Positions 14,433 to 20,415 of a stretch of DNA of 20,415 nt are shown piece by piece (the first letter of the stretch is position 1; each line of letters begins with the position of its first letter). The notes beneath the pieces were generated by a model that did no database searches, was not told where the DNA came from, and worked only from the letters and a program-made list of their open reading frames with translations. Location: positions 1 to 20,415 of the forward strand of contig CAYMCJ010000019.1 of NCBI GenBank assembly GCA_964388985.1, in the 5' to 3' direction. This DNA is from CAYMCJ01 sp964388985. Lineage in GTDB: Bacteria; Patescibacteriota; Patescibacteriia; Patescibacteriales; CAYMCJ01. Both the position numbers and the translations under genes were made by a program.

Positions 14433-15719
14433 CTATTCATTCCTTAAAGCTTCTACCGGCTCTAATTTAGCGGCTTTACGGGCCGGATATATTCCGAAAA
14501 TAATACCAAAAAAAGAAGAAAATCCTAAAGCGACAAAATACGCTTTTAGCGGAATATTAAAATTCCATTCTAAACCATAAGAATTTGCGCCAAATGAAAC
14601 TAATAAAGATATTATTACCCCAAAAATAATTCCAACAATCCCGCCGGCAATGGTAATTAATATGGATTCAAATAAAAACTGCATCATAATATCAAAATAT
14701 TTTGCCCCGACCGCTTTTCTTAAACCGATTTCAGAAGTCCGTTCACTGACAATAACATACATAATATTCATTATTCCCACTCCGCCTACCACCAAAGAAA
14801 TGGCCACAATAACCAATAATAATAAAGTGATTGCGCCGGTAACCGTACCCATTATTTCCATAGATTCAGTCATGGAAGTAACCCTGAAATCGTCCTTGGG
14901 CGCTCCCAGCCAGCTAGTTGCCCCATCCGGTTGGGAAATATTATGATTTTCGCGCAAAGTCCAACGAATATTTTCGGCCGTTTCGTCAATCAAGCCGGTA
15001 TCATAAACTTGATGCATCATATAAGAAACATTGTCTATGCCCATTATTTTCTTTTGTAAAGTGCGAATTGGAACATAAACAAAATCATCAAAATCAATGG
15101 TCATAACTGCCCCTCTTTCTTTAATAACGCCGATAACCCTAAACTTTTTTTTGCGAATTTTTATGGATTTGCCGATTGGGTCGGAATCGCCGAATAATTT
15201 TTCCTTTATTTTATAACCTAAAACCACCACCTGAGACAATGATTTATCTTCCGCTTCGGAAAAAAACCCGCCATAATCAACCTCGGTCTGGTCAATTTCA
15301 ATATAACTGGCAGTTGTGCCCAATAAATATACTTTTTTCATTTCACTGCCATAACTCACCTGCTCCTGCCCCATAACTCCGGCATAACTGCCTTTTATAT
15401 TGGGTAATTTATCAATATCATCCATATCGTCAAGGCTTAAAGTCGTAACCTGAACTCCCATAGTCATATTTACTCCAGCTTCAATTTCCGATGAAGAGCC
15501 TTTTTTAGTGCTGGGAATCTTTATTTCAGTCTCAATCATATCCGAGCCGCCGAAAGATTCAACCTGCCCCAAAATTAAACTATTTATACCTTCGCCGGCG
15601 GAAAAAACAACAATTACCGAAGAAATACCGATAACCATACCTAAAACCGTCAGTCCGGTCCTAACCTTGTTGGCATTCATAGCCTTTAGGGCGGTTTGAA
15701 TTGTAGAAATTATACTCAT
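14433..15719 (-). CDS. MacB/FtsX-type ABC permease, second of a tandem pair
   Basis: This 428-residue permease has a first membrane helix at about 22-44 (GLTVLGMVIGISSVIVVFSAG). A large extracytoplasmic MacB core domain of about 230 residues carries the family motif LFGDSDPIGKSIKI. Three C-terminal helices follow (about 295-320, 345-372, 385-408), with the coupling segment ERTSEIGLRKAVGAK and the C-terminal signature YPARKAAKLEPVEAL. There is no ATPase domain, unlike E. coli MacB, so it must use the separate ATPase encoded upstream. It follows a paralogous permease by only 6 nt, which argues for a heterodimer. Such exporters act mechanically on the adaptor and move peptides, lipids or other envelope compounds; the substrate is unknown. 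It is the last gene before the terminator. Confidence 0.92.
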   Translation of the reverse strand: MSIISTIQTALKAMNANKVRTGLTVLGMVIGISSVIVVFSAGEGINSLILGQVESFGGSDMIETEIKIPSTKKGSSSEIEAGVNMTMGVQVTTLSLDDMDDIDKLPNIKGSYAGVMGQEQVSYGSEMKKVYLLGTTASYIEIDQTEVDYGGFFSEAEDKSLSQVVVLGYKIKEKLFGDSDPIGKSIKIRKKKFRVIGVIKERGAVMTIDFDDFVYVPIRTLQKKIMGIDNVSYMMHQVYDTGLIDETAENIRWTLRENHNISQPDGATSWLGAPKDDFRVTSMTESMEIMGTVTGAITLLLLVIVAISLVVGGVGIMNIMYVIVSERTSEIGLRKAVGAKYFDIMMQFLFESILITIAGGIVGIIFGVIISLLVSFGANSYGLEWNFNIPLKAYFVALGFSSFFGIIFGIYPARKAAKLEPVEALRNE

Positions 15720-15725
15720 AATTTA

Positions 15726-16979
15726 TTATTCATATCTTAGCGCCTCCACCGGCTCCAGCCGACTGGCTTTATGCGCCGGATACAAGCCAAAAATCAGACC
15801 CACCAGCATTGATACGCCAACCGCTAAAATAATGGAAAAAAAGGAAACTACAAAAGCCCAGTCATAGCCTAAAATTCGAGCACCTATGGAAACAACAAAT
15901 GAAATTGCTGTCCCACCGATAATACCAATTAAGCCGCCCAGCAAAGTCACAGCTACCGCCTCCATTAAAAATTGGCTCATCACATTTGTATTGCTGGCTC
16001 CGACCGCTTTTCTTAGACCAATTTCACGGGTTCGTTCAGTTACGTTAACAAGCATAATATTCATAATACCAATTCCCCCGACCAACAGCGCCAAAGCCGC
16101 CATAGCCGCCAAAAAATAACGCAAAGCGTTAGTCACTGTCGTAATCATATCTAGGGCCTGAGCAGCGCTTCTGATAGTAAAATCATCATTTAAACCGGAC
16201 GAATCGGTTATATCGTGCTGCTCGCGCAAGGTTATGGCCATATCTTCCATGGTTCTGGCTATATTCTCCTCATAATCAACCTTAGCCCTTATTAAGCCTA
16301 AATGATTTACGCCGGCAATTAATTTTTGCATTGTTTTTATTGGGATAAATACCTGGTCGTCATAATCCTGGAAAGCAACCGTACCCCTTTCTTTCATTAC
16401 CCCGATTACCTCAAAAGTATGTTTCTTAATTTTTATTTTCTGCCCAACAACATCGGATTCCCCGAAAAGCTCATCTTTTACCGTGCTCCCAAGTACGGCC
16501 ACCCGAGCCAAATTTCTTTCTTCTTCATTATTAAAAAAACGGCCCTGAGCCACCTCGCCGTCTTCCACCTCTAAATAATCATGAGTAGCGCCGCTCAAAT
16601 TCGTATCATACGTATTGGCTCCCCAGCTTACCGGACCGGTTGACTTTGTATAACCAACCGCCCCGACGATATGCGGCACATTTTTTTTGTCGGCAATAGC
16701 CATTAAATCATCATAAGTTAAAGTCGTTATTACAATTCCCATGGCTGAGGCCGGCGGCCCCTCGTCGTCGGCCTTGCCTGGCATTACTCCAATCAAATTT
16801 GTGCCCAATGTTTTTACCTGAGCCAGTATTAAACTCTGCGCGCCGGCACCAACCGCCATAATAACAATTACCGCGCCAACACCGATTATAATTCCCAGCA
16901 TAGTTAAAAAACTCCTCGCCTTATTAGCCAGAAGCGCCGTTACTGAAGCCATAATTGATTGTTTAACAGAATCAAACAT
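15726..16979 (-). CDS. MacB/FtsX-type ABC permease, first of a tandem pair
   Basis: This 417-residue permease is a paralogue of the next gene and has the same layout: TM1 at about 23-45 (FLTMLGIIIGVGAVIVIMAVG), a MacB-type extracytoplasmic domain with LFGESDVVGQKIKI, then three C-terminal helices (about 285-310, 337-362, 378-403). The coupling stretch ERTREIGLRKAVGAS and the C-terminal YPAHKASRLEPVEAL match the family closely. Compared with the second copy, the extracytoplasmic region is clearly diverged while the coupling regions are conserved, so both probably contact the same ATPase. The ATPase gene lies 178 bp upstream across a GC-rich hairpin; the second permease follows after 6 nt. No own promoter or Shine-Dalgarno sequence is convincing. 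Confidence 0.92.
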   Translation of the reverse strand: MFDSVKQSIMASVTALLANKARSFLTMLGIIIGVGAVIVIMAVGAGAQSLILAQVKTLGTNLIGVMPGKADDEGPPASAMGIVITTLTYDDLMAIADKKNVPHIVGAVGYTKSTGPVSWGANTYDTNLSGATHDYLEVEDGEVAQGRFFNNEEERNLARVAVLGSTVKDELFGESDVVGQKIKIKKHTFEVIGVMKERGTVAFQDYDDQVFIPIKTMQKLIAGVNHLGLIRAKVDYEENIARTMEDMAITLREQHDITDSSGLNDDFTIRSAAQALDMITTVTNALRYFLAAMAALALLVGGIGIMNIMLVNVTERTREIGLRKAVGASNTNVMSQFLMEAVAVTLLGGLIGIIGGTAISFVVSIGARILGYDWAFVVSFFSIILAVGVSMLVGLIFGLYPAHKASRLEPVEALRYE

Positions 16980-17029
16980 AATAAATAATTTCTAAATTAT
17001 AATTCTAATTCACCTAATTCTAATTTCCA

Positions 17030-17060
17030 ACCTGCCTCGCCAAGCTCCGGCAAGGCGGGT
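17030..17060 (-). other. GC-rich hairpin between the ABC ATPase gene and the first permease
   Basis: Arms at 17030-17041 and 17049-17060 pair at 11 of 12 positions (one of them G-T) around a 7-nt loop, an island of high G+C in AT-rich DNA. No T-run follows, so it is not an obvious terminator. A further inverted repeat (17069-17079 with 17103-17113, 10 of 11 paired) lies beside it. Sequence similarity to the hairpin at 17954-17997 (both have GCCTCGC and CGGGTAA) suggests a repeat family. Confidence 0.5.
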
Positions 17061-17157
17061 AAAATTTTAAATGTCCAATAACTAAATCCAAAACATTTTA
17101 TCATTAGACATTTTGAATTAAACATTTTATTAGAAATTAGAAATTGTAATTTAAAAA

Positions 17158-17880
17158 TTATTTTAACATCATCCCATCATGGGCCACTCTTCTATTTTTT
17201 ACTTCATAATCATTAATAATCCGGCCATCTTTTATCTGAATTATCCTTCTGGCATGCTCTGACGTATAAGTTTCATGCGTAACCATCACTATGGTATTGC
17301 CGCTATCATTCAAATGCTGCAATATTTCCATAACTTGCACGCCTGATTTTGAATCAAGGTTACCGGTCGGCTCGTCCGCAAATATAACTGAAGGATTATT
17401 AACCAAGGCCCTGGCAATGGCCACCCTCTGCTTCTCGCCGCCGGAAATCTGATTGGTATAATAATTAAATCTATGTTTCAGCCCGACAGCTTCCAAAACT
17501 TTTCTGGCCCGCTCTTCCTTATTTTTTTTATTGGCTGAATATGTTAAAGGCAATACTACGTTATCCAATACCGTGGTTCTGGGCAATAAATTAAATGCCT
17601 GAAAAACAAAACCTATCTTTCTATTGCGCAAATGAGCCAATTCATCATCATCTAATTTAGTAACTTCTTTGCCCTCTAAATCATATCGACCGCTGGTAGC
17701 CCTATCCAAAAGACCCAAAATATGCATTAAAGTTGACTTGCCCGAACCTGACGGTCCCATAATGGAAATAAACTCGCCTTTTTTAATACTAAAAGAAAGG
17801 CCGTGCAAAACTTTGGTCACGACCTCGCCATTTCTGAATTCTTTTTTTAAATTTTGAACATCAATTAACGGAATCTTCAT
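17158..17880 (-). CDS. MacB/LolD-type ABC transporter ATPase
   Basis: This 240-residue ATPase (ATG at 17880; a TTG 13 codons earlier is rejected) has Walker A GPSGSGKST (42-50), the Q-loop at Gln94 (FVFQAFNLLP), signature ISGGEKQR (145-152), Walker B VIFADEP (165-171) with the D-loop NLD, and the H-loop His202 (VTHE). Length and the EPTGNLD stretch place it in the MacB/LolD/FtsE-like group that powers MacB-type permeases. The signature begins with Ile and has GGEKQR rather than GGQQQR, a common variant. It lies between the adaptor gene (124 bp) and two permease genes, so one ATPase probably serves both as a homodimer under a permease heterodimer. It would hydrolyse ATP at the cytoplasmic face. 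Confidence 0.94.
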   Translation of the reverse strand: MKIPLIDVQNLKKEFRNGEVVTKVLHGLSFSIKKGEFISIMGPSGSGKSTLMHILGLLDRATSGRYDLEGKEVTKLDDDELAHLRNRKIGFVFQAFNLLPRTTVLDNVVLPLTYSANKKNKEERARKVLEAVGLKHRFNYYTNQISGGEKQRVAIARALVNNPSVIFADEPTGNLDSKSGVQVMEILQHLNDSGNTIVMVTHETYTSEHARRIIQIKDGRIINDYEVKNRRVAHDGMMLK

Positions 17881-17953
17881 AATAAAAATATTAATATAAA
17901 TTAATAATCCTTTTCCCAATATTTATAATCCTAAAATCTTAAATTGACAATCA

Positions 17954-17997
17954 AGAATCGCTCGCCTCGCTGAAAATTTGACGAAGCGGGTAATTCT
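17954..17997 (-). other. Imperfect GC-rich hairpin just after the adaptor gene
   Basis: The outer arms AGAAT/ATTCT (17954-17958 with 17993-17997) and inner arms CGCCTCG/CGAAGCG (17963-17969 with 17982-17988) are separated by a weak 4-by-4 internal loop and enclose a 12-nt loop. On the minus strand the inner arm's only non-Watson-Crick pair is G-U, so the transcript folds well. It starts 7 bp behind the adaptor stop codon and has no T-run. It could slow RNA decay or reduce downstream expression, or be a repeat remnant. Confidence 0.45.
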
Positions 17998-18004
17998 AAA
18001 ATTA

Positions 18005-19906
18005 TTAATCTCCGTTCTTCACATAAGTCACTACTTCATCGCCCTCTTTAACCCCGGACAAAACTTCAACCATTCCTTCGTCGCCCCTTAGACCAATATT
18101 AATCTGCGTCTCATTAATTTGCCCGCTGGTTAAAATACGGACATATTTATCTCCTCCGTTTTTTTCAATAATCGCCCGTGAGGGCATAATTAATACATTT
18201 TCTCTGCTGGCGGTGGTAACAACCGCATTAGCGGTCATCCCGGGCTTAATATTGTCTAAATTAGCCATCTCATCAATAAACTGAATATTTACTTTATAAT
18301 AAATTACGTCCTGGATAACGGTCTCGGCCGGCTCAATAAAATAAATTCTGCCTAAAAATTTAACATCTTCACCAAAAGCGTCCAGGGTAATCTCAACTTT
18401 ATCTTGCTTTTTAACCTTGGCAATATCAGCCTCCGAAATATCAACTTCAACTTCAAAATTATTCTGGCTTAACATATGTATCGCCGGCTTGGCCGCTGAT
18501 ATTTGCTCGCCAACTTCGTACTCAATTTTTACAACCGTACCTTCAATCGGCGCTTTAATTATACTGTCTTCAATTTGTTTTTTGATTAACTCCAAAGAAG
18601 CTTCGGCCTGCTTGATTTTAGCGTTATATAAAGATAAATCTTCTATCCTGGGCGGAGACTTTAGCTCTATCAACTGCGCTTTGGCCACTTGCAAGGCCTC
18701 AAGAGTGGTGTCAACTTTTGTCTGGGCCGCTTCTATTTTTTGTTCTTCAGAAACATGAACCGAGGATAAATTATCTTTGGCGGTATTAATAGCGTCAGTT
18801 AAATTTACATTAGCTTTATCTAAATTATCTTCAGCTTCAGTTACCTCGGTTTCATATGTTAATATCGCGTCTGTCAAATTCTGCCAGGCTGTCTGAAGCA
18901 CGGAAATACCTGTGCTGATTGTTGTCAATTGGGTACTTACATCACTCTTAAAAGAATCTAATTCAGCTTGAGTAAAAGACGAGGAGGTTACACTATTTTC
19001 CAATGCGCTATAACAGTAATTTAAACTTTTATAGACGGTATTTAACGCATCTGTACAATTTTCTGTTGCCTGATTGATATTGGAATCTTGTTTATTATTT
19101 TTTACAACCTCCAGACTTTCTTCCGCCGTCTCAATTAAATTAAGTCCATCATCATACAAATCTTCGGTTTTATTTAAATACGAAAAATCTCTAACGCTTA
19201 TCAAATCTTTGGCATCGCTGTCGGTAACAATTCGGTTAATTGTATCCAGAGCTGTATTGGCAATCGTCAACTTATCATCAATAGTAGTAATCACAACATC
19301 TTTTTTATTGTTTATTGACCGCTGATAAGTTGATTTTGTATTTTTTAAATTTACTTCAGCTGTAATAACCGCTTGTTCATATGGTGTAATATCATTTTCG
19401 TTCTTGGAATCTAAATCCGATAAATTTTTTTCCGCCTGAGAAATATTTTCTGTGGCTGTATTTTGTATCTTGACCAATTCTTTTTTGGCGGCGGAATAAG
19501 CGGCTTCCTGTTGGGTAACATTAGCCTGGCTGACCGCGATTTCCGACTGGGTTACTCCAGCCAACAACTTATTTAAATCAGATTTAGTAATATTTAAATT
19601 CGCCAACGCTTCTTTTTCTTTTATAGACAAAGAACCATAATCCAATTCCGCTAAAACCTGATCTTTCTCCACTTTATCTCCAACGCTGACTAATATTTTA
19701 GCGACTTTTCCTGCTTGTAAAAAATTAAGTTCAATTTCCTGAAAAGCTTTAACGGTTCCGACTTCACTAACTGTCTGGACCAGATTTCCCTTTTCAACCG
19801 CAGAAGTAACATATTCTGTTTTATCCCCATTGCCAGAAACAAAAAAATAAATGGAAATCGCTACGGCCGCTATTATAATAAATAAAATTATTATTTTCTT
19901 AAGCAT
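18005..19906 (-). CDS. MacA/HlyD-family periplasmic adaptor with extended coiled coil
   Basis: This 633-residue membrane-fusion-type protein has an N-terminal membrane helix at about 3-23. The first lipoyl half-motif follows at about 50-90 (GTVKAFQEIELNFLQAGKVA, VSVGDKVEKDQVLAELD), then a very long predominantly helical, heptad-like stretch (about 93-450). The second lipoyl half is at 450-485 (IKAPIEGTVVKIEYEVGEQI), followed by beta-barrel and membrane-proximal domains (about 485-630, with KPGMTANAVV and VLSGVKEGDEVV). MacA-type proteins usually have about 370-400 residues, so the coiled coil is roughly three times longer than normal. Two cysteines (284 and 298) lie in its middle. It precedes the ABC ATPase gene, and the response regulator gene lies 67 bp upstream. 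Patescibacteria are generally regarded as lacking a classical outer membrane, so the partner of this hairpin is unclear. Confidence 0.9.
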   Translation of the reverse strand: MLKKIIILFIIIAAVAISIYFFVSGNGDKTEYVTSAVEKGNLVQTVSEVGTVKAFQEIELNFLQAGKVAKILVSVGDKVEKDQVLAELDYGSLSIKEKEALANLNITKSDLNKLLAGVTQSEIAVSQANVTQQEAAYSAAKKELVKIQNTATENISQAEKNLSDLDSKNENDITPYEQAVITAEVNLKNTKSTYQRSINNKKDVVITTIDDKLTIANTALDTINRIVTDSDAKDLISVRDFSYLNKTEDLYDDGLNLIETAEESLEVVKNNKQDSNINQATENCTDALNTVYKSLNYCYSALENSVTSSSFTQAELDSFKSDVSTQLTTISTGISVLQTAWQNLTDAILTYETEVTEAEDNLDKANVNLTDAINTAKDNLSSVHVSEEQKIEAAQTKVDTTLEALQVAKAQLIELKSPPRIEDLSLYNAKIKQAEASLELIKKQIEDSIIKAPIEGTVVKIEYEVGEQISAAKPAIHMLSQNNFEVEVDISEADIAKVKKQDKVEITLDAFGEDVKFLGRIYFIEPAETVIQDVIYYKVNIQFIDEMANLDNIKPGMTANAVVTTASRENVLIMPSRAIIEKNGGDKYVRILTSGQINETQINIGLRGDEGMVEVLSGVKEGDEVVTYVKNGD

Positions 19907-19973
19907 AATTCTTGTCTTAATTATTTTTAATTTAAAACAATTTAATGTCTCATTTTTTTCTTTATTCTCATTT

Positions 19974-20369
19974 TTATTTTATTCTATCTTCATTCTTGAC
20001 TATTTTAACGACTCTTTCTACAAATTCATCAATACTGAACTCTTCTTTGATAAAATAATATTTAACCCCCAAATCCAATCCCTTGCTTTTACTGTCCTGG
20101 TCGCTTAAATTACTAAAAATAAATACTAACATACCAGCTGTCTCCCTGTCTTCTTTAATTTTTTTCAATATATCAAATCCGTTAATTTTAGGCAATATTA
20201 AATCCAAGATAACAAAATCCGGTCTGTATTTTTTCAGGCTATTAATCGTCTCTTCAGTACTTACGTTACCGCTATTAACCTGGACATCAAACCCTAATAT
20301 GCTAAATTTGGCCCGTAGGCCATAAAGCAAATTAGCGTCATCTTCAATTATAAATATTTTTTTGCCCAT
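19974..20369 (-). CDS. Single-domain response regulator (CheY-like receiver)
   Basis: This is a 131-residue stand-alone receiver domain. The acidic pocket is Glu9-Asp10-Asp11 (FIIEDDANLL), the phospho-acceptor is Asp56 (FVILDLILPKINGFDIL), the switch residue is Ser86 in place of the common Thr, and the conserved Lys is Lys108 (YYFIKEEFS). No DNA-binding or enzymatic output domain follows, so it probably works by protein contacts like CheY or Spo0F, or in a phosphorelay. No histidine kinase is in the window. It lies 67 bp upstream of the exporter adaptor gene and may be cotranscribed; a link between the signal and the exporter is inference. No clear promoter is visible in the 46 bp available upstream. 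Confidence 0.92.
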   Translation of the reverse strand: MGKKIFIIEDDANLLYGLRAKFSILGFDVQVNSGNVSTEETINSLKKYRPDFVILDLILPKINGFDILKKIKEDRETAGMLVFIFSNLSDQDSKSKGLDLGVKYYFIKEEFSIDEFVERVVKIVKNEDRIK

Positions 20370-20373
20370 ATAA

Positions 20374-20408
20374 ATAATTTTTAATTCGTAATTTTTAATT
20401 TTTAAACA
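20374..20408 (-). repeat. AT-rich block before the response-regulator start, shared with 11064-11097
   Basis: This 35-bp tract runs up to 5 bp before the start codon and closely matches the one in front of the glycosyltransferase gene, with one small length difference. It is low complexity, so the value lies only in the collinear match and matching position. Confidence 0.35.
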
Positions 20409-20415
20409 ATTAATA

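Noticed and set aside
16981..17008. Promoter (TATAAT) close to the first permease start
   Set aside because: There is no -35 or TG extension and the surrounding DNA is almost pure A/T, so chance is likely.
18417..18758. Open frame of 113 codons on the plus strand
   Set aside because: It lies wholly antisense to the adaptor gene, with low-complexity Ser/Ile-rich translation and no start signals. The same holds for all other plus-strand frames in the window.

Overview
This 20.4 kb window looks like a stretch of a Candidate Phyla Radiation (Patescibacteria) chromosome, probably Parcubacteria-like. The reasons are its high A+T content, the DUF4012 envelope protein, a compact type IV pilus locus with many minor prepilins, a secreted subtilase ending in FG-GAP repeats, and AU-rich leaders that almost all lack a Shine-Dalgarno sequence. 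This is inference: there is no rRNA or marker gene to fix the lineage. TGA is used as a normal stop (glycosyltransferase gene), which argues against the lineages that read TGA as glycine. Every supported gene lies on the minus strand, so transcription runs from high to low coordinates.

In order of transcription: (1) 20369-14433, a single-domain response regulator, then a MacA/HlyD-type adaptor with a very long coiled coil, a MacB-type ABC ATPase and two tandem MacB/FtsX-type permeases. This cassette ends in a good intrinsic terminator (14326-14358). (2) 14299-9785, a clear sigma-70-type promoter, then a DUF4012 membrane protein, MreB and a GT4 glycosyltransferase, which looks like an envelope or cell-shape unit. 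(3) 9708-6546, a subtilisin-like protease with its own extended -10 promoter that would give an almost leaderless mRNA, then an NAD-dependent nucleotide-sugar epimerase/dehydratase. The protease gene contains a 100-N assembly gap inside near-identical FG-GAP repeats. (4) 6387-1468, pilC, a FimT/GspH-type prepilin, a PilV-type prepilin, a membrane-anchored PsbP-like protein, a PilW-type prepilin and a PilX-type prepilin with a large beta-rich C-terminal region. (5) 1451-1, an extended -10 promoter followed by pilM and the 5' end of pilN. No pilus motor ATPase gene (pilB or pilT) is present, so the machine is completed elsewhere.

The less ordinary content is mainly in the intergenic DNA. Two diverged copies of a 60-77 bp element (2868-2927 and 6473-6549) each begin at the stop codon of the gene they follow. 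Two related GC-rich hairpins sit inside the exporter operon, and AT-rich blocks recur next to start or stop codons. At protein level the points of note are an Asp+5 prepilin, an epimerase with a mixed active site, an exporter with two permeases and an oversized adaptor, and the unresolved FG-GAP repeat. No phage, insertion sequence, CRISPR array or RNA gene was found, and no gene-free stretch exceeds 300 bp.
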